The translations under genes and the position numbers were made by a program. The notes below the pieces were generated by a model. It was given only the letters and a program-made list of their open reading frames with translations, had not been told where the DNA came from and did not search any database. Below are positions 55,818-64,000 of a DNA stretch of 64,000 nucleotides, piece after piece. This stretch comes from Poriferisodalis sp965204195 (lineage in GTDB: Bacteria; Actinomycetota; Acidimicrobiia; Acidimicrobiales; Poriferisodalaceae): positions 1-64,000 of the forward strand of contig NZ_OZ241975.1 in the NCBI RefSeq assembly GCF_965204195.1. Direction: 5' to 3'. Each line of letters begins with the position of its first letter. Within the stretch, counting starts at the first letter, position 1.

Positions 55818-57891
55818 CGGCGGCCTCCCCGTTTGCTGTGCTGGTGGCCAGCACGCCGTTGTGGTCATCATGGCCGTCGGGGCCGTCACCATGATCATCG
55901 TCGTGGTCGCCATGCCCGTCGTGGCCGTGTCCCGCGTCAGGGTCGGTGGCCGGTTCGAGCGTCCAGCCGAACATGGAACCGACCAGCAGCAACAGCCCGA
56001 TGCCGGCGATCCAAAGGTTGTAGATCAGCCCGAACCCGATGAGCGGCATGCCCGCCGCAAGCACGATCGGCCAGTACGACGGCGACGGCAGGTGCGGGTG
56101 CTGATCGCCGATCTGGGCGATGTCGTCGCCGTTGGCAATCCGTCGCAGCTTGCCTGTCTCGTCGGGCTGGTACTTCTTGTGCCAGAAGTCGTCGACATCG
56201 CTCACCACGGGCACGTAGTCGAAGTTGTGCTCGGGCACCGGCGACGGAATGGCCCATTCCAGCGTGCGGCCGTCCCACGGGTCGGCTCCGGCCTGGGGCT
56301 CGAGGCCCCGGCGGTAGCGCCCCCACGTGCGGAAGATGTTGACGGCCAGGATCACCATGGCAATGAGCATGAAGAAGTAGCCGATCGTGGCGATCTTGTT
56401 CCAGAACTCGAAACCGTCGAATTCCCCATAGACGCTGTGCCGCCGGGCCATGCCCTGCAAGCCCACGATGTGCATCGGTCCGAACGTGACGTTGAAGCCG
56501 ATGAGCATCAGCCAGAAGTGCCAGCGGCCCATCCGCTCGTTGAGGTGGTAGCCGAACGCCTTGGGCCACCAGTAGTACATGCCGGCGAACATGCCCATGA
56601 GGGCGCCGCCCACGAGCACGTAGTGGAAGTGCGCCACGATGAAGTACGTATCGGTCTGCTGGGTGTCGGCGGGTGCGATCGCATGCATGACGCCGGACAA
56701 ACCACCGATCGTGAACATGGCCACGAGCGACACCGAGAACATCATCGGCACGGTGAAGCGGACCTTGCCCGCCCACATGGTCGCGATCCAGTTCAGGATC
56801 TTCACACCCGTCGGCACTGCAATGAACATGGTGGTCGCCGAGAACGCCGCCACCGACACCGGCCCCATGCCCGAGGTGAACATGTGGTGCGCCCACACGC
56901 CCCACCCCATGAAGCCGATGGCCGCACCCGACAGCACCACGATCGGGTAGCCGAACAGCGGCTTGCGGCTGAACACCGGCAGCGTCTCGGACACCACGCC
57001 GAATGCCGGCAGGATCAGGATGTAGACCTCCGGATGGCCGAATATCCAGAACAGATGCTGCCAGAGCAGCGGGTCGGCACCCGCGTCGACATTGAAGAAG
57101 TTGGCGTCGAAGGTTCGATCGAACGTCAACAGGATCAGCGCCACCGTGATGACCGGCAGGGCGAACACCAGCAGGAACTGCACCACCAGGATCATCCAGG
57201 TGAACACCGGCATGCGCAGCAGGCTCATGCCCGGGCAGCGCATGTTGATGATGGTCACCAGCAGGTTGATCGCGCCGAGCAGTGAGGCGATGCCGGCGAT
57301 CTGCAGGCCCAGGGCGTAGAAGTCCATGCCGTGGCCGGGGCTGAAGGCCATGCCCGTGTTGGGCGCATAGGCGAACCAGCCGCCGTCGGCGCCGCCGCCC
57401 AGGAACCAGCTGAGATTCAGGAAGATGCCGCCGAAGAAGAAGACCCACAGGCCGAGCGCGTTCATGCGGGGGAAGGCCACGTCCCTGGCGCCGATCTGCA
57501 GCGGCACGAGATAGTTCGCGAACGCGTTCGCCAGCGGCATGATCACCAGGAAGACCATGGTGACGCCGTGCATCGTGAACAGCTGGTTGTAGAAGTCGGC
57601 GCTGATCACCTCGCCGTCGGGCGCCCATAGCTGCAGGCGCACCAGCCCGATCTCGAGCCCGCCGATCAGGAACCAGAACAGCGCGAGGGCGCCGTACATG
57701 ATTCCGATCTTCTTGTGGTCCACTGTGAAGAGCCACTCGCGCCAGCCGGTTGCGTGCGTGGGACGGGCGAAGACGCCGGTACGGGGCGAGTCGTCTCCAT
57801 GCGCGTCCGGCTCGGCCACCTCGAGCTCGGTGCCCGGTCCAGAGCTGTCCGGAAGATCAGGACTTTCCGGCTGATCGGTGATGATTGCCAT
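55810..57891 (-). CDS. ctaD: Cytochrome c oxidase subunit I (aa3 type)
   Basis: 693 residues with AGGAG 9 nt upstream. All ligands are present: His108 and His423 for heme a, His421 for heme a3, and His286, His335 and His336 for CuB with Tyr290 (FGHPEVYI, WAHHMF, AHFHYV). Proton-channel residues Asp137 (ARDVAFPRMN), Glu288 and Lys364 (PTGVK) place it in the A1 class. It reduces O2 to water and pumps protons across the membrane. After the core, about 170 residues include two extra helices (PSYWPIVLAAGMPLIGFG onward). The protein ends in a tail dominated by His, Asp and Gly (about 655-680), which may bind metal. Confidence 0.96.
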   Translation of the reverse strand: MAIITDQPESPDLPDSSGPGTELEVAEPDAHGDDSPRTGVFARPTHATGWREWLFTVDHKKIGIMYGALALFWFLIGGLEIGLVRLQLWAPDGEVISADFYNQLFTMHGVTMVFLVIMPLANAFANYLVPLQIGARDVAFPRMNALGLWVFFFGGIFLNLSWFLGGGADGGWFAYAPNTGMAFSPGHGMDFYALGLQIAGIASLLGAINLLVTIINMRCPGMSLLRMPVFTWMILVVQFLLVFALPVITVALILLTFDRTFDANFFNVDAGADPLLWQHLFWIFGHPEVYILILPAFGVVSETLPVFSRKPLFGYPIVVLSGAAIGFMGWGVWAHHMFTSGMGPVSVAAFSATTMFIAVPTGVKILNWIATMWAGKVRFTVPMMFSVSLVAMFTIGGLSGVMHAIAPADTQQTDTYFIVAHFHYVLVGGALMGMFAGMYYWWPKAFGYHLNERMGRWHFWLMLIGFNVTFGPMHIVGLQGMARRHSVYGEFDGFEFWNKIATIGYFFMLIAMVILAVNIFRTWGRYRRGLEPQAGADPWDGRTLEWAIPSPVPEHNFDYVPVVSDVDDFWHKKYQPDETGKLRRIANGDDIAQIGDQHPHLPSPSYWPIVLAAGMPLIGFGLIYNLWIAGIGLLLLVGSMFGWTLEPATDPDAGHGHDGHGDHDDDHGDGPDGHDDHNGVLATSTANGEAAGD

Positions 57892-57917
57892 CAGGTCGTT
57901 CTCCTAGGCCCTGCTCA

Positions 57918-59111
57918 TCAGGGCAGCACCGGCGGGCTGCCGAGGGTCTGCAGGTAGGCCATCAGATTGTCGAGGTCTTGATCGGTCAGCACCTCTGAGA
58001 AGTCCAGCATGCCCTGCTGGTTGTCGGCACGAGCCGGCTTCATGTCGGGCGCGTTGCGCACCCACTCACGCAGCTCGGCAACGTTGAGCTTGAGACTTCC
58101 GTCGGGATTGCGCAGGTATGCCCCGTCGGGCCCGGTCTGGTAGGTCTCGTACAGCGCTCCGGCGAAGGCCGTGCGGCTCATCAGGTTGGTGAGATTCGGT
58201 GCGATGCCCGCGAGCAGGTTGGCATTGCCCCCCGCCGCGCTCTCGTAGACCCCGTCGACGACGTGGCAGCTGATGCAGTGGGTCTCGAACAGTGCGGCAC
58301 CGGCCGCTTCGGGTGATTCATCGGCAGGCGCCACTTGCGCCGCCGCCTGTCCGGCGAGCTGTTCTCGCATCCAACGATCGAATTCCTCGGGAGTAAGCAC
58401 GATGGTGCGCATCTGCATGTTCGCATGGCTCAGCCCGCAGAACTCCACGCACTCGCCGTAGAAGATGCCCGGCTCGTCGGAGCTGATCCGCCAGTGGTGA
58501 ACCCGGCCGGGCACGGCGTCCTTCTTGCCGTTCAGCTGGGGGATCCAGAACGAGTGGATGACGTCGTTGGAGTGGATCTCGAGGTTGACCTCTTCCCCGG
58601 TCCGGATGACCAAGTCGTTGGCCGTGACGATCTCGTAGCGGCCGTCTTGGTCAAGGTTGTATTTGTCGATCTCGTCTTTGTCGAGCTCGTAGGTGAATTG
58701 CCACCACCACTGCTGGCCCTCGACCTTGATCGTGCGGCCTGTGCCTGCGGCGGCGAGATCGAACACTGTCCCGAGCGTGAAGATCGTGAGGAACACCAGC
58801 AACGCCGTCGGGATGAGCGTCCACGTCAGCTCGGCCTTGCGATTGCCATGGATCTGCGGCGGCAGGTCATCGGGGTCGTCGGTGGGCTTGGCCCGAAATT
58901 TCACGATGATCGCGAAGACTGCGGCAGCCACGAAGATGCCGACGCCGACCGCCATCCAGCCCGACAGGCGCATGAGGAAGTCGATGTCGCGGGCTTCCTG
59001 ACCGACCGGCTTGGTGGCATCGAGGCGACCAGTGGCACAGCCCGCCAGCAGCAAACCGAGCAACGCCGCTACGGCCAACTGCCAGCGTCGAGCAAAGCGA
59101 GCGCCCATCAC
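57918..59111 (-). CDS. ctaC: Cytochrome c oxidase subunit II with fused cytochrome c
   Basis: 397 residues from GTG 59111 (ATG 59108 follows at once). The lipobox LLAGC (Cys25) marks a lipoprotein. Two membrane helices lie at about 48-70 and 97-118. The CuA domain has His186, Cys221, Glu223, Cys225, His229 and Met232 (GECVEFCGLSHANM). A C-terminal cytochrome c domain carries CISCH (279-283), with NAPDMKP as a candidate axial Met. This caac-type fusion accepts electrons directly from a membrane partner or soluble c. The start overlaps the stop of the upstream gene. Confidence 0.95.
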   Translation of the reverse strand: MMGARFARRWQLAVAALLGLLLAGCATGRLDATKPVGQEARDIDFLMRLSGWMAVGVGIFVAAAVFAIIVKFRAKPTDDPDDLPPQIHGNRKAELTWTLIPTALLVFLTIFTLGTVFDLAAAGTGRTIKVEGQQWWWQFTYELDKDEIDKYNLDQDGRYEIVTANDLVIRTGEEVNLEIHSNDVIHSFWIPQLNGKKDAVPGRVHHWRISSDEPGIFYGECVEFCGLSHANMQMRTIVLTPEEFDRWMREQLAGQAAAQVAPADESPEAAGAALFETHCISCHVVDGVYESAAGGNANLLAGIAPNLTNLMSRTAFAGALYETYQTGPDGAYLRNPDGSLKLNVAELREWVRNAPDMKPARADNQQGMLDFSEVLTDQDLDNLMAYLQTLGSPPVLP

Positions 59112-59896
59112 TCGTGCCCTCCGTCGGACTCGCTCATCTCACCTGACCCGCCGGCGCCATGATCGTCGGATTCGCTGTGATCATCGGCCTCGGCGTGATC
59201 GCCGACGTGGTGGAACTCACGCTCGCCGATCACGGCTGAGGTGATGCCCGCGACGATGAGCGCGACGCCGCCCAGCACCAGCATCGACGCCGTGACGGCG
59301 CGTCGCAGCTGCGGCTTCGCGTACACGAGGAAGGCGAACGCCAGGATCACCGCCGCGATCACGATGGCTGCATAGCTCGCCGCCGTCTTGCTGACGGTCA
59401 GGAAGATGCGCGAAGCGAGCACCACCGGAATGGCGATGCCCAGCGCGCCGTAGAGCGAGATCTCGAACGGCCGCAGCAATCGTGCGCGCTCGACCGCATT
59501 CGACTCTGCATCGGTGGACAGGTGCTCCGCCCATGCGCTCATGGTCCACTCGATGGCGGAGATCAGCAGCAAGGCCACGCCCGCGATCGTGAGCAGGGAG
59601 TCGGTCACCAGCCCCACCATGAGCACGCCCATGCCCACCGCCGCCATGATCGGCCAGTACGCCGGGGTCGGACGGTGCTCGTGCGAGTGCTCCCGGTCGA
59701 GCGAGTCGCCGTCACCCACCGTCAGTGCCAGGGCGAACAGCAGGGCGAAGGCCCCGGCGGCCACGCCCAGCACGATCGTGGCGTACATGACCACGTGACC
59801 GGTGCCGTCCATGCCCGTGAGCAGGCCCACCGCCACCGCGGCCACGGCAGCCAGCGCGATGCGCCCGGCGAAGTACCTGCTGGCGATGCCGACCAT
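59108..59896 (-). CDS. Membrane protein of the oxidase operon (262 aa)
   Basis: About seven membrane helices. A short PTPAYWPIMAAVGMGVLMVG segment echoes PSPSYWPIVLAAGM in the C-terminal extension of CtaD, suggesting a shared subunit-IV-like helix pair. A cytoplasmic-looking REHSHEHRP loop and a C-terminal tail rich in His, Asp, Glu and Ser (from GEREFHHVGDHAE) are prominent. It is probably an accessory or assembly subunit. I cannot assign a family with certainty. It lies 7 nt after the III-like gene and overlaps ctaC. Confidence 0.7.
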   Translation of the reverse strand: MVGIASRYFAGRIALAAVAAVAVGLLTGMDGTGHVVMYATIVLGVAAGAFALLFALALTVGDGDSLDREHSHEHRPTPAYWPIMAAVGMGVLMVGLVTDSLLTIAGVALLLISAIEWTMSAWAEHLSTDAESNAVERARLLRPFEISLYGALGIAIPVVLASRIFLTVSKTAASYAAIVIAAVILAFAFLVYAKPQLRRAVTASMLVLGGVALIVAGITSAVIGEREFHHVGDHAEADDHSESDDHGAGGSGEMSESDGGHE

Positions 59897-59903
59897 CGAT
59901 CCC

Positions 59904-60524
59904 CTACTTCACCACGTACACGACGTACCAGGTGGCGGCCCACGCAAGCACGGCGAAATCCCAGAAGAAGACCGCTGCGCCCAGCGGCGTCGAACGGTCG
60001 CGGCCCACGCTGCCTCCCAGCGACCGGAGTGTCATCAGGCCCAGGTAGAACATCCCGACAATCAAGATGGCCAGCGAGAGCCCGCTGACCGCGTATGCCA
60101 AGGTCGCCCATTCGCCCGAGCCGATCTCGAGCTCCATGCGGTTCAGGCTGAACATCACCATGTTGAAGAAGGCGAGCCCCATCACCAGGGTGAGCGCCAT
60201 GCCCACCCAGGTGTGGCCGCGCTCGCCGCGGCCGCTGGCCCACACCGCCCAGTGCGCCGTGACCACGGAGACCAGCAGGGTGATGAGCGCGTAGACGAGC
60301 TGCGGATTCGGCACTGATTGGCCGGCCAGCCAGTCGTGGCCGGGGTCGATGCCCGATGCATGCCGGCGCGCCATGTAGTGGCCCAATGCCCCGGCCACCG
60401 CCATGGCTCCGGCCGCGATGGCGAAGCCGGTGCCGACGAGCTGGCTGCGGGGGCGCGGCGGCGGGCCGGGAACGCTGTAACGCCCCGGCTGCGGAGCTTC
60501 GACGGTGCTCGTCGCGTCCGCCAT
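59904..60524 (-). CDS. Second oxidase subunit III-like protein
   Basis: 206 residues with five membrane helices. The last helix (AVFFWDFAVLAWAATWYVVY) aligns with the YWHFVDIVWIVIFAVVYL signature of the ctaE product, with His replaced by Asp. SLNRMELEI supplies an acidic residue in the third helix. Start ATG 60524 overlaps the stop of the subunit I-like gene (ATGA), so the two are co-translated and probably form a complex. The operon thus has two subunit III genes, one per subunit I-type protein. Confidence 0.78.
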   Translation of the reverse strand: MADATSTVEAPQPGRYSVPGPPPRPRSQLVGTGFAIAAGAMAVAGALGHYMARRHASGIDPGHDWLAGQSVPNPQLVYALITLLVSVVTAHWAVWASGRGERGHTWVGMALTLVMGLAFFNMVMFSLNRMELEIGSGEWATLAYAVSGLSLAILIVGMFYLGLMTLRSLGGSVGRDRSTPLGAAVFFWDFAVLAWAATWYVVYVVK

Positions 60525-62380
60525 CAGGCCGGCACCTCTTCCGCGTCGCGTTCGGCGGCGGCCGCGCTTCCGTTGAGCCCGTTGCCATTGAGCTCAGCGT
60601 CGAGCAAGGGGGTTCCCGAGGTGAGTTCCGGCAAGGCCGCAGCGGGGCCGAGCGGGGGCGGCGAGGGCAGCAGCCACTCGGGTGTCAGCCCGTCCCACGG
60701 GTCGGCCTCGGTTTCGGCGCCCTTGCGCATGGCCACGCTCACGAGCAGGTTCAGCACCACGAGCGCCACGCCGACGAGCACGATGACGACACCCACGGCG
60801 CCAAGCGCCGACAGGCCTTCAGCGACATCCGGGCCGGTCTCATCCACCTGGTCGACATAGCGGGAAGTCAGCAGCGGCGCGCCGTAGACGAACTGCGGCT
60901 GCTCGGTGAAGACACCTGACAGCGTCGGGAACAGCCACGCGAGCAGGGCACCGCCACCGATTGCCAGGAGGCTGGCGAACCCGGCAAGCTCGGACAGCCG
61001 CCGGCCCCAGATCTTGGGCGCCCACCAGTGCAGCGCAGCCAGCCCGCCCAGCAGCCCTGCCCCGTAGATGAGCAGGCTCTGCTGGCCGGTGACCCAGGTG
61101 GTGAATCGCAGCGGGGCGTTCCCGTCGGTGCCGCGTCCCGCGATCTGCAGCCAGTCCACGCCGGCGCCGATCAGGCCCACCAGTGCGGCCACAGCGATGA
61201 GCGTCCCGGCGCCGAACGCAGCGACCACCGCCGTGTTGGGCCGCGTCAATGACACTGCGCCGCTGCGAGGCCGCGGCCGGTTGCGGCTCTGCCACAGCGT
61301 GAAGCCCAGCAGCGCAAGCAAGCCCGAGACTCCTGCGAGGGCGCCCGCATACAGGCCGACCAGCACGATGCCCTCGAGGCCGTCGACGATGTCGGCGCCT
61401 TCGTCGGTGATGCCGAAGTTGGCCCACGCGCCGAAGCCGAAGAGCCCGACGAGTCCCATGGTGAAGTAGAGCGCCAGCGGCTCGAAGACCCAGCGGCGGG
61501 CGGCGGCGAGCATGATCTCAGCGACCACGCCGAGCACGGGCACCACGTAGATGAACAGCTGCGGCGTGCGGTACATCCAGTCGATGCGCGACCAGATGCC
61601 GTAGTTGCCGCCGAGAAAGCGGGGGCCGTAGCGGTGCTCGATATAGAGAATGACGATCTGGCCGAGTACCACGCCGAGGCTGACTACGAGCATTGACGCC
61701 GTGACGAGGGCCGACCAGGCGAACGGCGGGGTGCGGTCCATGTACATGCCCGGCGCACGCATGGTGAGCGTGGTGACGGCAACACAGATCGCTCCGGTGA
61801 GCAGCGATATCACGAGCCCCGCTAGAGCCAGCAGGTGCAGATCCACCCCGTCCGAGAAGCCGCCGCCGGGACCGCCGTTGGCGATGTACGCCCCCACGAG
61901 CACGCCTGCCGACACCAGCCAGCCCCAGAACGACAGGGCCGCAGCACGCCCGAAGGCGATGTTCGGCGCTCCCACCTGCAGCGGCACTACATAGATGGCG
62001 ATGCCCAGGAACAGCGGGATGAGCATGCCGAACACCAGGGCGTCGCGGGTGAACGTGAACACCTGCACAAACGAGTCGGCGTTGAGAACGGTGTGGCCGC
62101 TGGACGAGGCCAGGTCGAAGCGCACAAGCAGATCTGCGATCGCGCCGGCCAGGGCGAACAGCAGCGAGCAGGCGATGAACAGCCGGCCGATGCGCTTGTG
62201 GTCGGCGGTGTTGAGCCAGCCGAACGCCGTCGGGTCTTCTGCCGGGACGGCCCCGGCAGTTCCTGCTGCATGTCCGGACACAGAAGGTCCTTGTGTATGC
62301 CCCGCTTCGGTAGTGGCGTCGGTCATGCGGCGATGTGGTTCCCGAACTCGGCTGGCAGCGCCGCTTGGGGGCGACGCCAA
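60524..62380 (-). CDS. Subunit I-like paralogue lacking all heme and copper ligands
   Basis: 618 residues from TTG 62380, which is 6 nt after a TAGAGT box; ATG 62326 is the alternative. It aligns with CtaD through NTADHKRIG, VPLQVGAPNIAFGR, PGMYMDRTP, TPQLFIYVVPVLGVVAE and HWWAPKIWG. At the ligand positions it has Thr111, Thr272, Asn321, Phe322, Gly432 and Gln434, where CtaD has His108, 286, 335, 336, 421 and 423. The CuB Tyr is Phe276, Glu288 is Gln274 and Asp137 is Asn140. It therefore cannot hold heme a, heme a3 or CuB. The frame is intact and codon use normal, so it is not a decaying pseudogene. A structural, assembly or proton/ion role is possible but unknown. Confidence 0.85.
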   Translation of the reverse strand: MASPPSGAASRVREPHRRMTDATTEAGHTQGPSVSGHAAGTAGAVPAEDPTAFGWLNTADHKRIGRLFIACSLLFALAGAIADLLVRFDLASSSGHTVLNADSFVQVFTFTRDALVFGMLIPLFLGIAIYVVPLQVGAPNIAFGRAAALSFWGWLVSAGVLVGAYIANGGPGGGFSDGVDLHLLALAGLVISLLTGAICVAVTTLTMRAPGMYMDRTPPFAWSALVTASMLVVSLGVVLGQIVILYIEHRYGPRFLGGNYGIWSRIDWMYRTPQLFIYVVPVLGVVAEIMLAAARRWVFEPLALYFTMGLVGLFGFGAWANFGITDEGADIVDGLEGIVLVGLYAGALAGVSGLLALLGFTLWQSRNRPRPRSGAVSLTRPNTAVVAAFGAGTLIAVAALVGLIGAGVDWLQIAGRGTDGNAPLRFTTWVTGQQSLLIYGAGLLGGLAALHWWAPKIWGRRLSELAGFASLLAIGGGALLAWLFPTLSGVFTEQPQFVYGAPLLTSRYVDQVDETGPDVAEGLSALGAVGVVIVLVGVALVVLNLLVSVAMRKGAETEADPWDGLTPEWLLPSPPPLGPAAALPELTSGTPLLDAELNGNGLNGSAAAAERDAEEVPA

Positions 62381-62437
62381 CGGCGCACTCTAGCGACCCG
62401 CGGCCCCCTCAACCAGATTGTTCCCAGCACAACTGCA

Positions 62438-63337
62438 TCACCAGCTGAGCCGGACGACCACGTCGACAGCCATCGCCGCGAACAGCAGCCCCAAGTACGC
62501 GATCGAGGTGTGGAATACGCGCATCGCGGTCTGGGGCGTCAGCGCTCGCCACAGCGTCACGAGCTGCCATCCGAACGCAGCGCCGCCGGCCAACGCGACT
62601 GCCCAGTACAGGCCTCCGGCGTCGGCTGCTACGGCAAACCACAGCGACAGCGCGACCACCGCGAGGGTGTGCAGCGTCATCTGCACCAGCACCGAACGCT
62701 CGCTGGCCACCGACGGCAGCATCGGCACCTCGGCGGTGTCGTAGTCGTCGGCATAGCGGATGGCCAGCGCCCAGAAATGCGGCGGCGTCCAGAAGAAGAC
62801 GATCGCGAATGCGATCCAGGCCTCGAGCGACAGCGTGCCGGTCACGGCCGCCCAGCCGACGAGCACCGGCGCAGCGCCGGCCGCTCCGCCGATGACGATG
62901 TTCTGGGCAGACGACCGCTTCAGCCACAGCGTGTACACGAACACGTAGAACAGGCACGCAGCCAGCGCGAGCAGAGCTGCCAGCAGGTTGGCGCCCCACC
63001 ACAGAATCCCGAACGCCGCCGCTTCGAGCACCACGCCGTAGATCAACGCAGCGCGCGGAGTCACCGTGCCGACCACCAGCGGACGGTGGGACGTGCGAGC
63101 CATCGTCGCGTCGATGTCGCGATCGATGTACATGTTGAAGGTGTTGGCGCCCGCCGCCGACAGCGTGCCGCCGACCACGGTGAACAGCATCAGCGTCACA
63201 GAGGGCACGCCACGTTCGGCCACGAACATCGGCGGCACCGTCGTCACCAGCAGCAGTTCGATGATGCGCGGCTTGGTGAGCGCGACGTATCCCCGCAATG
63301 TTGATCCACGCAGTGAAGGGCGCAGCGCCGCCAGCAT
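62438..63337 (-). CDS. ctaB: Protoheme IX farnesyltransferase (heme O synthase)
   Basis: 299 residues from ATG 63337. This UbiA-family enzyme has about eight to nine helices. The prenyl-diphosphate site is NTFNMYIDRDIDATMARTSH (N...DxxxD), and the second aspartate-rich loop is YADDYDTAEVPML. It attaches a farnesyl group to heme b to give heme O, the precursor of heme A for CtaD. TAGCCT (63350-63345) is 7 nt before the ATG, a leaderless arrangement, so the long upstream open frame is not needed. The dead-subunit gene begins 57 bp downstream with its own TAGAGT box. Confidence 0.94.
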   Translation of the reverse strand: MLAALRPSLRGSTLRGYVALTKPRIIELLLVTTVPPMFVAERGVPSVTLMLFTVVGGTLSAAGANTFNMYIDRDIDATMARTSHRPLVVGTVTPRAALIYGVVLEAAAFGILWWGANLLAALLALAACLFYVFVYTLWLKRSSAQNIVIGGAAGAAPVLVGWAAVTGTLSLEAWIAFAIVFFWTPPHFWALAIRYADDYDTAEVPMLPSVASERSVLVQMTLHTLAVVALSLWFAVAADAGGLYWAVALAGGAAFGWQLVTLWRALTPQTAMRVFHTSIAYLGLLFAAMAVDVVVRLSW

Positions 63338-63373
63338 TGCTGTGAGGCTACGAGTCGCCCCTAACGTTTCAGC
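63338..63373. promoter_or_regulatory. Divergent leaderless promoters of ctaB and ctaA
   Basis: Only 36 bp separate the two start codons. Minus strand: TAGCCT, 7 nt, ATG 63337. Plus strand: TAACGT (63362-63367), 6 nt, GTG 63374. Polymerases on the two promoters would overlap, so transcription of the heme A pathway genes is probably mutually dependent. Confidence 0.55.
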
Positions 63374-64000
63374 GTGAACTTGCCGGACCCGTCGCAGCCG
63401 CAAGGGCGCCGGCGGTACGTCACCCCCGAGCGCTTCGCCGTGATTGCGCGCTGGGCACTCTGGTCGCTCGTGGCGATCGTCGTCACCGGCTCGCTTGTGC
63501 GTCTCACGGGCAGCGGCCTGGGATGCAGCGATTGGCCGACCTGCGAGCCCGGCGAGTTCGTGCCCGCGGCCGACTTTCACGGTTGGGTGGAATTCGGCAA
63601 TCGCATCGTGACCGGCCTGGTGTCAGCGGCTGTTGTTGTGGCTGTGGCTGCGTCGTGGTGGCGGCGACCGCGCCGCGGCGACTTGGTGTGGTGGTCGTTG
63701 GGCCTGGTGGCCGGCGTGATCTTCCAGATCGGTCTCGGCGCCGTGACCGTGCTGACTCACCTTTCGCCGCCGATCGTGATGTCGCATTTCCTGGCGTCGC
63801 AGGTGCTGGTGGCGGCCGCGGTGGTCCTGCAGCATCGAGCGTCGTGGGAGCCGCCGCACGGCGGGAACGGCACCGCCCCTCTGCCGACCCACGTTCGGAC
63901 GCTCGCTTGGCTGGCCGCGACGCTCACGGCTGCGGCGCTGTGGACTGGGACGGTGGTGACCGGCACTGGACCCCACGGCGGCGACGAGCATGTCGAGCGC
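63374..64000 (+). CDS. ctaA: Heme A synthase, cut by right edge
   Basis: The first 209 codons are visible. Helix 1 (LWSLVAIVVTGSLVRLTGSG), LGCSDWPTC with its cysteine pair, FHGWVEFGNRIVTG, MSHFLASQ and WTGTVVTGTGPHGGDEH are characteristic of COX15/CtaA. It oxidises heme O to heme A, the cofactor of CtaD. The EFGNR form, where many relatives have EFxHR, is to my recollection common in Actinobacteria. Start GTG 63374 is supported by the leaderless -10 box. Confidence 0.93.
   Translation, partial: MNLPDPSQPQGRRRYVTPERFAVIARWALWSLVAIVVTGSLVRLTGSGLGCSDWPTCEPGEFVPAADFHGWVEFGNRIVTGLVSAAVVVAVAASWWRRPRRGDLVWWSLGLVAGVIFQIGLGAVTVLTHLSPPIVMSHFLASQVLVAAAVVLQHRASWEPPHGGNGTAPLPTHVRTLAWLAATLTAAALWTGTVVTGTGPHGGDEHVER

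Noticed and set aside
56740..56830. Loss of the K-channel lysine in CtaD
   Set aside because: My first alignment was misplaced; the lysine is present in PTGVK (Lys364), so CtaD is a normal A1-type subunit.
60524..62380. Decaying pseudogene of ctaD
   Set aside because: The full-length frame, preserved membrane scaffold, coupled downstream gene and own promoter box argue for a maintained protein.
55789..63304. Long plus-strand frames opposite ctaD and ctaB (55789-57285, 61835-63304)
   Set aside because: Antisense shadows with no recognisable domains; the minus strand carries a complete, ordered cta operon.

Overview
The window comes from a GC-rich actinobacterium, probably class Acidimicrobiia (inference). 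The support is a WhiB protein, paired CrcB fluoride channels, an actinobacterial-style cta (aa3 oxidase) cluster, and many genes whose start codon lies 6-8 nt after a TAnnnT -10 box, as in leaderless transcripts. It divides into a surface-adhesin island (1-39.2 kb), a region of small stress and toxin-antitoxin-like genes (39.7-44.7 kb), and a conserved metabolic and respiratory region (45-64 kb).

Adhesin island, all on the minus strand: one uninterrupted reading frame of about 36 kb encodes a secreted protein of about 12,025 residues. It is built from Calx-beta, Fn3, cadherin-like beta-sandwich and Cys-pair beta modules. It contains near-identical tandem DNA repeats, chiefly a 3,357-bp unit about 3.4 times and a 672-bp unit about 3.9 times. 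Two smaller secreted Fn3 proteins follow on the same strand; the last runs off the left edge. Each of these two has a poly-G run (15 and 12 nt) between a probable start codon and the signal peptide. As written, the 12-nt run keeps the upstream ATG in frame and the 15-nt run does not. This is the layout of a slipped-strand phase-variation switch. The giant gene has a 14-nt poly-C run about 35 nt upstream of its start.

39.7-44.7 kb: a RelB/DinJ-YafQ toxin-antitoxin pair, two small unassigned two-gene modules (one with a nucleotidyltransferase), a metallo-beta-lactamase-fold hydrolase, a possible small ORF ending at a strong terminator, and a WhiB regulator.

45-54.7 kb: a thioredoxin-like protein (TlpA type), CcdA, a poly-gamma-glutamate hydrolase-like protein and two CrcB subunits lie in one run. 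Seryl-tRNA synthetase is on the opposite strand. Then come an NCS2 nucleobase permease fused to a degenerate ATPase-like domain and, 31 bp downstream, a gene with an in-frame TGA inside a UGSC motif. A well-placed SECIS-like hairpin marks it as a probable selenoprotein. Next is a DUF4143-type ATPase whose promoter overlaps four tandem 23-bp repeats.

54.7-64 kb: a cytochrome c oxidase operon (subunit I-like, subunit III-like, membrane protein, ctaC with fused cytochrome c, ctaD, ctaE, subunit IV), ctaB, and divergent ctaA (cut by the right edge). The first gene is a subunit I paralogue in which every heme a, heme a3 and CuB histidine is replaced. It is paired with its own subunit III-like gene ahead of the intact oxidase genes.
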